Source: Carassius auratus (lineage: Eukaryota > Chordata > Actinopteri > Cypriniformes > Cyprinidae). From it: DNA of 64,000 bases. Shown one piece after another: positions 1 to 12,237 of the stretch. Below the pieces are notes generated by a model. It ran no database searches and was not told the DNA's origin. It saw nothing but the letters and a program-made list of their open reading frames with translations. The stretch covers positions 248,001 through 312,000 of the forward strand of contig NW_020524184.1 of assembly GCF_003368295.1 (NCBI RefSeq), read 5' to 3'. How positions within the stretch are numbered: the first letter of the stretch is position 1; every line of letters starts with the position of its first letter. Both the position numbers and the translations under genes were made by a program.

Positions 1-169
1 TACCTATATTTCACCACTGCCGCAGCAGTGTCTGCTCCCGCAGGAGCCTCTACCTATATTTCACCACTGCCATAACAGTGTCTGCTCCCGCAGGAGCCCT
101 TTCCATCCTTCCCTACTGCCGCAATTCTCGCTGCCGCAAGAGCCTCAAAAAAAAAAAAAAAAAAAAAAA
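1..169. repeat. 50-bp tandem repeat (two units) followed by poly-A
   Basis: Two adjacent 50-bp units start at 1 and 51, differing at a few bases in the middle. An A-run occupies about 147-169. The A-run could be the 3' tail of a retroposed sequence whose body is the repeat, but no coding or promoter signal supports that. Confidence 0.7.
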
Positions 170-239
170 TATTCCTCCTTAAATCATGTTGTGTACTTGA
201 ATAATAGAAGCCTCTCAGTTATCGTTTCTTCGGCCAAAG

Positions 240-1800
240 TAAGGGCCCTCCAGCCATCGTTACAATCTCCTTGCCTATTTCAGCATCGGACAGGGCTCTC
301 CCTTCCGGTGCAGCTGGGCAGTGGCTCCCTTCGGTCGCAGTGTGAGCCTTTCATCTGTCATTGAGTTGCGCTGCGCGCTCAGCGGCAGATGGGGGTATCC
401 CTCCCGGTGCAGCAGAGCCACAGGCCCCCTTCGGTCGTTGTGACAGCCCTCCATCCGATGCATCAAATTAAGCCGCTTATACAATCGCAAGGGGGACTCT
501 CCCTTCCGGTGCAGCAGAGCCGCAGCTCCCTTCGGACGCAGCGAGAGTCCCTCCATCAGTCGCGTTTTCTTGCCTACTCCGTATCGGACGGGGCTCCCCT
601 ACCGGTGCAGCAGACCCACGGCTCCCTTCGGTCGCAGGGTGAACCCCCCGTCTGAGTTATGTTGCATGCTCAAGGGCGGACCGGGATCTCCCTCCCGGGG
701 GAACACAGCCGCTGGCTCCCTTCGGTCGCAGCAGGAGCCCTCCATCCGATACATCAAACCGTGCCTCGAATCTTCTTGCCTATTCTGCATCTGATGGGGC
801 TCTCCCTTCCGGTGCAGCAGACCCACGGCTCCCTTCGGTCGCAGGGTGAACCCCCCGTCTGAGTTATGTTGCATGCTCAAGGGCGGACAGGGTTCTCCCT
901 CCCGGGGGAATAGAGCTGCTGGCTCCCTTCGGTCGCAGTGAGAGCCCTCCATCAGACGCATCAAGCCATGCTTCGCATCGCAAGGGGGACTCGCCTTTCC
1001 GGTGCAGCAGAGCCGCAGCTCCCTTCGGACGCAGCAAAAGTCCCTCCAACAGTCGTATTCTAGTTAGCGTCAATCAGGGCTCTCCCCTCCGGGGCAGCAC
1101 TCCTGCTGCAGAGTTGCGAACCCCCTACGGAGGCTGGGAGAACCCTCAGAGGCAAAAAACTGTGCCTCCATAAACCCGCAATGGGGGACTCCCCTTTCCG
1201 GTGCAGCAGAGCCGCAGCTCCCTTCGGATGCAGCGGGAGTCCCTCCAACAGTCGCGTCTCTTTGCCTTCTCAGCATCGGACTAGGGCTCCTCTTCCGGTG
1301 CAGCAGACCCACAGCTCCCTTCGGTCGCAGTGTGAACCCCCCATCTGAGTTATGTTGCATGCTCAACGATGGCTAGGGATCTCCCTCCCGATGGGGTACA
1401 GCCGCTGGCTCCCTTCGGTCGCATTAGGAGCCCTTCATCCGACGCGCCAAACCGCGGCTCGAATCTCATTGCCTATTTAGCATCTGACGGGGCTCTCCCT
1501 TTTGGTGCAGCAGACCCACGGCTCCCTTCAGTCGCAGTGTGAACCCCCCCGTCCGAGTTATGTTGCATACTCTATGGCGGCCAGGGATCTCCCTCCCGAT
1601 GGGATACAGTCGCTGGCTCCCTTCAGTCGCAGTGAGAGCCCTCCATCAGATGCAACAAACCGCGCCTCGTACTCAGCCGCAAGAGGGACTCTCCCTTCCG
1701 GTGCAGCAGAGCCGCAGCTCCCTTCGGAGGCAGCAAGAGTCCCTCATTTCTTGATATCTGGCATCGTGCTCCTCCCATAAGCGGCACGGAGGGCTCGCCG
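240..1800. repeat. Complex tandem array of ~100-bp GC-rich units
   Basis: About fifteen diverged units of roughly 95-105 bp share a core like GGTGCAGCAGA followed by CTCCCTTCGG and CGCAG. Two or three unit types alternate. A higher-order period of 207 bp is visible where the same dimer recurs at 607 and 814, and again at 1300 and 1507. Several frames stay open through the array and would encode repeats of LRPKGAAALLHRKGE on the minus strand. The open frames follow from the repeat itself, and I see no start context, splice sites or homology, so I do not call a gene. GC content is much higher than in the rest of the window. Confidence 0.8.
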
Positions 1801-1942
1801 GTAAGACGTTGCGAGCCGCAGCTCTCGTCGAACACTGCACGGCTCTCCAGGTCGCTCTGCATTTTCTTCCCAACACGCATATTTTGGGGGGCAACTAAAT
1901 TTTATCTCTCTGGCTGCTGTCCTATGGCTTTAAGCTTCTTTT

Positions 1943-2375
1943 GGGGAGTTATTTGGGTTCGGGCTATGCTCCGGGCCCGGACCCCTCCCCCAGGACAGCA
2001 CGCCAAAATATGCCTACTATTTGCCTTCAGATTAGATGTAAGGGTGAACTCGTGAAATGTGGTTTTATTAACAAAGTTCGGGAGAAGCACGATCAGATAA
2101 TCATCCAATTTGGCACAGGTGCATCTCGTTTAGCTAATCATCTTATAGCTCGCAAGCGTATATATATCCAGTCTTCCTACCTCCTGTCCCACGACAGTTT
2201 TTCGGCAACCCTCCTCCACCCCAACTCCTCACTTCTAATCTATTTATCCCAAATTGGGATGGGGGGAGTTATTTGGGTTCGGGCTATGCTCCGGGCCCGG
2301 ACCCCTCCCCAGGACAGCACGCCAAAATATGCCTACTATTTGCCTTCAGATTAGATGTAAGGGTGAACTCGTGAA
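1943..2375. repeat. Pair of 113-bp direct repeats flanking ~206 bp
   Basis: A GC-rich segment at 1943-2056 recurs at 2263-2375, differing only by one C in a C-run and a few bases. The second copy abuts sequence homologous to the tail intron of the SRCR genes (compare 20270-20300 with 2376-2409). This marks where gene A stops resembling its paralogues. It could be a small element with direct terminal repeats or an ordinary local duplication; I do not recognise the family. Confidence 0.75.
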
Positions 2376-2409
2376 TGGTATTAAATGAGATTAGTGGCTC
2401 ATGTCTCAC

Positions 2410-2794
2410 CCCTCTGAGTGAAGTGATTGTGTCTGTGCTGAATCTCCTCATAAACAGCCTCAGACATCGTCCTATGTCTCCTCTTAGAGAGAGCTGTGAG
2501 TGTAGACAGACAAACCTGCATCAGTTCACAACACATGACTGATCACACACTGAATAAGACACAATATGACAGTCTCTGGATCTCTCCTACCTCTCCTCAT
2601 CACTCTGTTCTGCTGAATCAGTATAAGCAGTGGCACTAAGAGCAGTAAGAGCACAACTCCCAGAACAATCACAAGCACTGAGAGAGACACTGGTGGAGCA
2701 GTTTGTGGAGGAGAGACTGATGTGGAGCGCACTGGAGGAGAAACTGGAGGAGAAGCTGATGAGGTTGTGGCAGGAGTAGTGGACACTGACACAT
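2410..2794 (-). CDS. Gene A stalk, transmembrane helix and first tail exon
   Basis: Exon 2591-2794 begins DVSVSTTPATTSS, a likely O-glycosylated stalk, then a hydrophobic helix (VLVIVLGVVLLLLLVPLLIL) followed by basic stop-transfer residues RVMRR. After a 97-nt intron the exon 2410-2493 gives ALSKRRHRTMSETVYEEIQ, matching the WC1/CD6-type juxtamembrane tail with a tyrosine in VYEEI. If the short intron is retained, translation continues for 21 codons to a stop. That read-through is nearly identical in all four paralogues. Confidence 0.85.
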
Positions 2795-5700
2795 CTGACA
2801 AGTCTGTGAAAACAGAAACAAACACATTAACAATTGGGAATACATAAAATTATCTAAAAATGTAAATTATTCCTCAGTGTTTCCGGTGACCTTCACAGTT
2901 GAGTCTAACAAGCTTCTTGCGGGAGCAGTCAGTGTGGTTATTCAGGGAGAGAGGACAGTCCCACAGGTGAATCTCATTCCCTCTGCACTCGACTTTGTTC
3001 ATCCCCACAACACCTTCACCAGCACCAAAGACTGAATTCCCATCAGCCCTCAGTGCTGCTCCACAACCCAGCTGCCTGCAGACCACCTGAGCATCGCTGA
3101 TGTCCCACTGATCATCACAGACTGAGCCCCACACAGCGTTATGATACACCTCCAGCCTCCCAGAGCACCGGCCGTCCCCTCCACTCAGTCTGAGAGGAAC
3201 ATGATCTAAAACACACACATCAGCACTGACCAGCTTCAGCACAACATTTACAACAAAGTTTGGTTTTAAATAATAATAAAATCATAATAAACTTACTTGA
3301 ACACTGTCTCTTGTATGGAGATTGTGAGGTAGAACATGTCAGAAAACTCTGAGGCAATTTACTAATCTGATCCTCTGAGATTAAAACGTTAAAATTTAAT
3401 TAACACTTAAATAGAACAAAATAATTAAAAGTCAAAATATCATATTTCAATGAAAAAAAAAAAAAATGACAATTTCAAACCATCTCAAATCAGTTAAATA
3501 TCATCTTACCTGAGCAGGTAATTTTGGCGACTTCATCATTATCACAGTCATTCTGTCCCCAGGCTGAAGATGGACACTGCCATAAATTGGAGTCATGTCG
3601 CCGACAATTAAGATTATCAAACCAGTTACGAGGCTTCAGTCCGTCTGAATAACTGGGTTCACTGCCAGATCTTCCACAGTTCAGCTCTTGACAGATCAGA
3701 CTCGCTGTGTCTCTGTCCATCTTGTTCCAGCACACATTACCCCAGGATCCATTGTAGAAAACCTCCAGATTCCCTTCACAGCCCTCAGTTAACCTGATCT
3801 CTTTAAACTCTAGATGGAAAGGGGTGTGCATTAAAATATATGCAATTCAAGTAGTGCTTTATTTATCATTAAAAAAACTGGTTAATTCGAGGCTAAAGTT
3901 ACCGTAATGCTATGTTACTGACATAATATGTTATCAGCATTTGCATTATACTTTTTTTGGACGAAAAACATTTATGGAGCATTTCCTTTAGTGTACTGTT
4001 TACCTGAGCACACGACTCCTACATCCTCCTTGTGTTGACAGTCATGTTTTCCCCAGCCTGGAGAAGAGCAGCTCCACAAGGACGTCTCATTCCCCTCACA
4101 CTCCACCTCATCCAGCCATATGGGTCCAGAACCAGGACCAAACCAGGCTGGTACCGGCTGGTTACTGAGGGCCACTCCACACTGCAGCTGTCTGCACACC
4201 ACATGAGCATCTTTAATATCCCAGGAGTCATCACACACTGTCCCCCATGAGCCATTGTGAAAAACCTCCAGCCTCCCTGCACAGTCTCCCCCAGAACCCA
4301 CCAGCCTGATGGACCCCCGACCTGATATTCAGAGACAGAAAAACACATTATTGATTACGAACAACTGAAGAATCTTCATCAGATGTTGTTCTTCTCACCA
4401 AAGCAGGTGATTGACAGCTGTTGTGTGGAGCTGCAGTTGAGAGTTTGTGGAGAGCTGCAGTTCCCCAGATGAGCTTCACTCCCAGAGCACTGGAAGCCCG
4501 TCACACACTCATGACTGTGTTCAGGACTGGATGAAGAGGAGCCAGAGAAGTTCAGCACAGAGCCACAGCCCAGCTGTCTGCAGACCACAGAGGATTCAGA
4601 GAGACTCCAGGAGTCCAGCAGAACTCTCCTCCAGACCTGATGGATGAAAACTTCCACCTCCCCCTCACACTGTCTCTCTCCAGACAACCGCACCAGACCG
4701 TCATGAAGAGCCAGAGAGGAATCTGAGTGAAAGATCTGACATTTCACTAAAATACTGCAAATGTGTTAAAGACCACAGAGGAACACTTATATAATAAATT
4801 TGTTTTATATCAATATTACATTTATATAAGTAAATTCAAAACTTAAATGACACAAGCATGAATTTTCAATCTGAAATTTATAGGGAAGATATACAGCATT
4901 TCGTATAAGATTAAGTCTTCCAGTAGCATAATGTCAGTAAATGCTACAGTAATATAGACTCACTAGAGCAGATGACTCCAACATCTCGTCTGTGAGAACA
5001 TTCAGCTCGACTCCATGAAGAGATGGAACATTCTGAGAGTTTTGTTTCATTCCCGTCACAATCAAACACATCAGCCCAGATTTCACCACTTCCCTCTCCA
5101 AACCATTCTGATCCCACAACAGACACAGCAATCCCACAATTCAGCTGTCTACAGAGGACACTGGCAGCTCTCATATCCCAGCATGCATCGCACACTGTGC
5201 CCCATTCATTGAGGAACTGAAGCTCAACTCTTCCAGAACAGATGTCAGGACCGTTTACCAGTCTGAGATCAGTGTAACCTGGAGAAAGAACACAGAGTTT
5301 ACTGAGATTTTAAGTAAGAGAACAGAGATAATCTGAGTAATTCTCATGTTCTTAATTCTGTTTAATACAGTCACTCAGAGCTTATAATGATGGTACTGAT
5401 CAAACAATTACATTTGAGTAAATTGAACAATTGGATTTGTTAAATAAATAGGTTAAACAATTTACCAGAACATATCAGTCCGACATCATTTTCATGGGTG
5501 CAGTTTGTTTTATGTGAGTTTGATGATGGACAGCGTTGAATGTGTGATTCATTTCCTCTGCACTGAATCTCTTGTGTCCACATCTGAGCGTCTCCTTTGT
5601 CAAAAGCAGCTGCTCCCAGCACCTGTACAGGAGCCCCACAGTCCAGCTCTCTACACACAACCTCTGCATCCTGCTGGTCAAAGGCAGCATCACACAATGA

Positions 5701-6749
5701 ACCCCATCGTCCTCCAAAATACATCTCCAGTCTCCCAGAGCACAGATGAGACCCAGCTACAAGTCCTGGCCTTCCATAGTTTAAAGTTTCTAATTTATTT
5801 ACACAACAGAGAAGATCATATGCCACTATGATTATGATACAGACATAAAACAAGATTTTTTTAAAGGATGAAAATTAATAGTTTAGACCATAAAATATGC
5901 TAATTATCAATTAATTGATTATGAATTGCTCTGAAAACAAATTACACACAAAAGTCTGATCATTGATGCATTAACAGGCTGATGTATGGAGCAGCTCACC
6001 TGAGCATCTGACTCCAGCATCTTCATAATGACTACAGCCACCACTAACACCCCATCCTCTTGATCTACAGTCCTTCAGTGTTGATTCTGATCCACTACAG
6101 GCCACATCATCCATCCAGATTGGTCCTGATCCTGGTCCAAAAGGAGCATTACTCAGAGCCTCTACAGCTTTTCCACATCCCAGCTCTCTACACACCACTT
6201 CAGCATCAGTCATATCCCAGTCATCACCACACACTGTTCCCCACTGACCATCATGATGAACCTCCACTCGACCAGCACAGGGACTGTTATAACTGACCAA
6301 CCTAACAGTCGCCAAATCTGTACATGAAAGAAAGAGATTTAACCACATTAGTAGTAAAAAAAAAAAAAAAAAAAAACAAACAATAAAACAATCACCAGCA
6401 GTATATTGCAAAGCTGCAAAAATGTAATATGAAGTTAGTTAATTCAAACTGGACAATTAAAGCTGGAGAAGAAAACATTACAAATAATCTTATCATTAAA
6501 CTGATTGACTGTAAAAGCTCAAATTATTCATAAAATTCATTTATAATTAAATTGTCTAGTGTCACTAAATCTTGTTTTCTAAATATAACACAGGCATCTA
6601 TTCACTTTCCTAATTTCATGAGCCATCACATCATAGATACACTCATATAATGTATAATTTCACCTCTTACTGTCTATTTTGTACTCACCAGATGTGGTTA
6701 GAGTGATTATAGTGAAGAGTAAAACGAGTGTCAGACATCCCTCCATCAT
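2410..6749 (-). CDS. SRCR receptor gene A (WC1/CD163-like), 3' part missing
   Basis: Minus-strand multi-exon gene for a type I membrane receptor. Exons in transcript order: signal peptide 6689-6749 (starts MMEGCLTLVLLF, ends phase 1); SRCR1 6000-6317; SRCR2 5466-5789; SRCR3 4964-5278; SRCR4 4399-4746; SRCR5 4004-4321; SRCR6 3510-3809; linker 3297-3374; SRCR7 2891-3205; stalk and transmembrane 2591-2794; first tail exon 2410-2493. All junctions are GT-AG and symmetric phase 1, and the joined frame stays open (2665 nt). SRCR1 and SRCR2 differ clearly from those of B-D, while SRCR3-7 are near identical, so A is the most divergent paralogue at its N-terminus. The later tail exons present in B and C are not found: homology ends near 2376 at a repeat. 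They may lie beyond the left edge or be lost. Family membership rests on the domain pattern; ligand unknown. Confidence 0.88.
2891..6317 (-). CDS. Gene A ectodomain: seven SRCR exons plus linker exon
   Basis: Each exon of 300-348 nt encodes one SRCR domain of about 100-116 residues. SRCR1, 5, 6 and 7 show the eight cysteines of group B, with WGTVCDD-type and VVCRQLGCG-type motifs. SRCR4 is unusual: the cysteine of the WGxVC motif is absent (WRRVLLDSW) and an extra cysteine appears in HECVTGF. The 26-codon linker exon between SRCR6 and SRCR7 has two cysteines (LLTCS ... RQCS) and no SRCR fold features; SRCR proteins such as WC1 and CD163 also have short Pro/Ser/Thr interdomain segments. The exon-per-domain, phase 1-1 layout is typical of the family and favours domain shuffling. 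Confidence 0.88.
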
Positions 6750-7180
6750 CTTCTACTCGTCTCACGTCTGTTTGACTGTCAGCACAAGTTTCTCCTCTGC
6801 TCCCTCAAACACACTGAAGAAACTGGCTCCTGTCAGCCCCCTAAAGAGAGAGAGAGACTCACAGCTGCCAATGACACTCACTGTTTACCTTATTAGACAC
6901 AACAGAGGAAATCATCAAACACAACCAGTGACAAATCAGAAAGCAGCATTTTTATTTTCTCCATATATATCCATAAAGTGTGAGCGCTGATGAGTGGGAC
7001 TCCTCCTCCAGCGTGAAGAGACACTTCACTGAGGACAGACTCGTGTCATTCAGAAGTCAGTGTGGAGATAAAGTCACACTAAACTTAAAGCAGATTGATA
7101 CAGAAACACTGCAGCTTATATTCAGCATCAAAACCTGAACCTGAACACAGCAGACACAAGCACTGATGACTGACTGCTCA
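6750..7180 (-). promoter_or_regulatory. 5' leader and putative promoter of gene A
   Basis: This block is nearly identical to sequence upstream of B (25006-25430), C (41502-41945) and D (63099-63545), and to an orphan copy at 28081-28385. It holds a GA-repeat, a CCAAT motif in the plus orientation, an AGAGGAAAT ETS/PU.1-like motif and TATA-like AT-rich stretches. Strong conservation against diverged surroundings suggests either recent duplication or constraint. No transcription start can be fixed from sequence alone. Confidence 0.5.
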
Positions 7181-7605
7181 CTTACTGAAACTTTAATTTA
7201 AAATGATTTTTATATAAATGTATAAATTAGAATAAACTGCACATTTTAATGTTTTTTAGAAATAAATGTGCATAATATTAGGTGGATTTTACTTCACCAT
7301 TATGATGTTCTAATCAAGAGCACAATAAACAGTATGTTAATATATTATCAAATGAACTGGACTGATTGTGTTTAACAGCAGAAGACTATTCTGACAAGAT
7401 CTGTAACTAAACATTGTTTTCTGTTCTAAAGATGTTAATTGGGCATCATATTAAACTTAAGACATTTTAAGTGCTTATCCTTGTGATGTGTAATTCTTCC
7501 ATCAGATGGCAGCAAAACACTTCTTATTGTAAAGAGCAGCATGCAGACAAGAGTCTTGTCCTTGTGTCACCACATGAGGGAGCTTCTCACTTTTTCCAGA
7601 CAGAC

Positions 7606-8440
7606 TTTTTTTTTTTTTTTTTGGAACAAGATCAAATTACATGTATATGACAAACACTATACATGATATAATCATTATACATGAAATAAAATATTTCACA
7701 GAGGGGCTGTATACAAATACAAATGTATATAAAAATATTAAAGCATTTTCAAACTTTCAAGCTTTTTTTAACAGAAAATCGTATACCATCAATAAAGTTT
7801 GTTTTTCTTTTGCATGAGAACTTACATTTGTGAATATGAAATTTTTCCTTTAAAAAAATAAAGTTTATTATGTCAATGTGACTGTGTTTTTCTTTGCTGT
7901 TATCTAGTATACCAACAATACATAATTTCATAACCAAACAAAATGATTATCAATATTTTGCACAATAAAATCACATACATTTAGCCAAAATAGTTTTACA
8001 AAAGGGCAATGCCAAAACAAATGTATCACAGTCTCAGGGCAACTGGCACAAAAGGAGCAACTAAAATCAATATCAGATTTAAATAAAATAGTAAATCCTG
8101 ATTTTGAATGATACTCCCTTAACCTTGTTTGTAATTTAATACTGATTAGGTATTAAACAAACCTTTTTCCAAACAATATTGTCTGTTCGTTTATTCCAAT
8201 ATGAATAAAGATAAGGCAAAGACACAATATCTCATTAAAATAAAGCTCTTATGGAACTGTTTTGTGATTTAAGAGAAAAACAGATGTTATATACGAACTT
8301 ATTATATTAGGCAGAGACCACTGTTGGATGTTAATTCTTGTCTGATGTCTAAATAAAATACAAACTTTAGGAGAATTGGCAACAAAACTTTGGCAAAGTC
8401 CCCTGATGTAACATGATTTTTCTAATGTGCCAAAAAAATC
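7606..8440 (-). mobile_element. 3' fragment of an L1-type LINE
   Basis: A poly-T run at 7606-7622 is the poly-A tail on the minus strand. Upstream of it on the minus strand (about 7925-8060) the translation reads CSFCASCPETVIHLFWHCPF followed by VKLFWLNV, the Cys/His cluster found near the C-terminus of L1 ORF2. Stops interrupt the frame, so it is a dead 5'-truncated copy. The 5' limit near 8440 is approximate. Confidence 0.7.
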
Positions 8441-8905
8441 CCATTACAGGGAAGGGGGGTCCCACAGGGGGCCCCAAACAGTTGCATGGTTTGGGTACCG
8501 CTTCTGTTGGTCATCAGAGCAGTCATGTAACTTTGTAAATATTTTGACCAACAGAGAGAGCTGCGAGCACCACTAAATATGTCAAATTAGTTCCTTTAAC
8601 GCACACTAAACCTAAACACGATTCTGCTCCTAAGCAGTATTCAAGTGTATCCCATCATGCATCATGTTCAGGAACTTGTGCACCGAAATCGAGGAAAACA
8701 TTCCACTGTAAGTTAAAATAATTAGATATTATAATCTTGTTGTAAAACAAAGCTTTTTTTTACGTTTTTATTGAAACATAGATGCTCTGTATTATGTACA
8801 TCATTTACAACTGTTTTTATTGCTTATAAAAACCTGAGTTTTAACATATCAATATCAATATCACTCAAACTTTGTTCAGATTTGTTGAACCGAGGCAGTG
8901 GATGA
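8441..8905. other. Intergenic stretch without a recognised gene
   Basis: AT-rich sequence with a short G/C-rich run near 8450-8480. From about 8835 it matches the 3' untranslated region of genes B and C and so belongs to the orphan tail block. Nothing else is recognisable. Confidence 0.5.
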
Positions 8906-9165
8906 TCACTGAGCCGAATGCCCCACTTCTTTGTTTGACTCCTCCTCCACATCATCATAATCTGTTATTAAATACAAAATATTAAATCATGTCAAATGTT
9001 GTCATTGGATGAATATTTTAAAAGTGTTAACATGAAAACTTTGACTTAAATTAAAATAAAGATGTTAATATAATGAGAACAAAAGGGTTATAATAACTTA
9101 CCCAACGTGTTTCTTACATCTTCACTGACACTCATCACATCATCCATACTCCTCCTGAACTCTCT
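8906..9165 (-). pseudogene. Orphan pair of terminal tail exons of an SRCR receptor
   Basis: The exon 8906-8961 is an intact copy of the last coding exon of gene B (DYDDVEEESNKEVGHSAQ then stop). The preceding exon, 9102-9165, corresponds to B's 15864-15926 but is 64 nt rather than 63: an extra G after GAGTAT shifts the frame and destroys the YDDV motif. No transmembrane or SRCR exons lie between here and gene B. It is either the remnant of a deleted fifth gene copy or a partial tandem duplication of the 3' end of B. Distance from gene A's start (2.1 kb upstream of it) rules out being A's own tail. Confidence 0.8.
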
Positions 9166-9483
9166 CTGATCAAAGAATGACAGAAAAATATGTCACATCA
9201 GTTTATAAACAATTCTCATTTTGAGGGATCATTCTTACCTCCAGTGGCTTTATTACACAGAATTACACTTTTGATACTTTAAGCTAAAGTGATATGATGA
9301 GCTAAACTTGAGATTTAGACAACATTAAGGGTAAGTATGGGGCAAAGTTTTCTCAATGACTTTTGGGGCAAGTCGTCACATGTGACAACTTGCCCCTGTA
9401 CAAACAAAACACCATCGAACATGCTCAGAAAACATGATAAATAGTGATATTGTAATTTATTTCTAATTGCAATAAGTTGTTTG

Positions 9484-9621
9484 AAGGAAGGAAGGAAGGA
9501 AGGAAGGAAGGAAGGAATTAAGGAAGGAAGGAAAATCAGGAATTAAGGAAGGAAGGAAGGAAAATCAGGAATTAAGGAAGGAAGGAAAATCAGGAATTAA
9601 GGAAGGAAAGACAGGAAGGAA
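9484..9621. repeat. (GGAA)n microsatellite
   Basis: Tandem GGAA/GAAG units interrupted by AATTAAGGAA and AAATCAGGAATT variants. It directly precedes the pogo-like transposase remnant. Confidence 0.9.
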
Positions 9622-9622
9622 G

Positions 9623-10545
9623 ATGGTTCGAAATTATAAACTAAAGACAGAGCATGGCAGTACACCACCTGACATAATGTTAAAGCCACTCAGGCAGGTA
9701 AAGTTGCAGAACAAATCCATCAGAAGTACAGCAAAGGATTTTGACATAAATTACCGTACTCTGACTTGGTATTGTCAAAAGATTACCAGAGAAGAAATTG
9801 AAAGTCAGACAGACATGCCAACAACAATGGTTGGTTATACAAACGCCACGGAAGATTTTTTCACCTGATTGGAAAAGCAGCTTGTTGAGTATATTACCAG
9901 GTCAGCTGACATGTATTTTGGTCTGTCGCCCAAGTGAGGTCAGAAAGCTTGCCCTACCAGTTTGCTGTGGCACACCAGCTGAATTTTTGCACCTTTGTGG
10001 GTCAGAAAAAGAACAGGCCAGCAAAGAGTGGTTTACAGGCTTCTTAAAGCGGCAATACAACGCTGTCACTGAGAAAGCAAGGCAACTAGCCTTGCCAGGG
10101 CAAGTAGCTTCAACAGAAAGAATGTTAATGCTTTCCTTGACAACTTAGAGATTGTGTTACGCAAATATGATTTGGACCAGGAGAACATTTGGAATGTTGA
10201 TGAAACTGGGGTCACCACTGTACATAAACCAGACAAATTGGTCGCCAGATGTGGATTCAAATAAATAGGGTCATGACCTCAGCTGAAAGGGGAACCCTCG
10301 TCACACTGGCTTGTGCTGTCTCAGCCACAGGGCATAGTATACCTCCATACTTTATTTTCCCCCGTGTCAACTTCCGAGCTCATTTCCTGATCAACAGGCC
10401 ACCTGGCAGCAAAGGAGGGGCAAATTCCTCTGGATGGATGAAAGACACACACTTTGTTCACTTACCCTCCGATGGGGCAAATTGTCACAAGTGCACACTC
10501 ACTATTCAACAGTCCCTACATAGGCCCATCATATTGCATGATTAA
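9623..10545 (+). pseudogene. Pogo/Tigger-like transposase remnant
   Basis: Fragments in different frames together resemble a pogo-group (Tc1/mariner superfamily) DDE transposase. The N-terminus MVRNYKLKTEHG with SIRSTAKDFDINYRTL looks like the psq-type helix-turn-helix. Next comes a segment like SEVRKLAYQFAVAHQ, then NIWNVDETGVTTVHKP containing a catalytic-type Asp, then SAERGTLVTLACAVSATG, IPPYFIFPRV and a SGWM motif. Several frameshifts and an in-frame TAA after RCGFK show it is inactive. Lies in the spacer between gene A and gene B, unrelated to the receptors. Confidence 0.75.

Positions 10546-12237
<1,692 letters not shown>

Noticed and set aside
240..1800. Possible CRISPR-like array
   Set aside because: Units are contiguous and diverged with no unique spacers of constant length, and the DNA is vertebrate.
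4032..4250. Plus-strand open frames over SRCR exons (recurring at 22244, 38054, 57911 and elsewhere)
   Set aside because: They are antisense shadows of the minus-strand SRCR exons and repeat only because the exons are duplicated.
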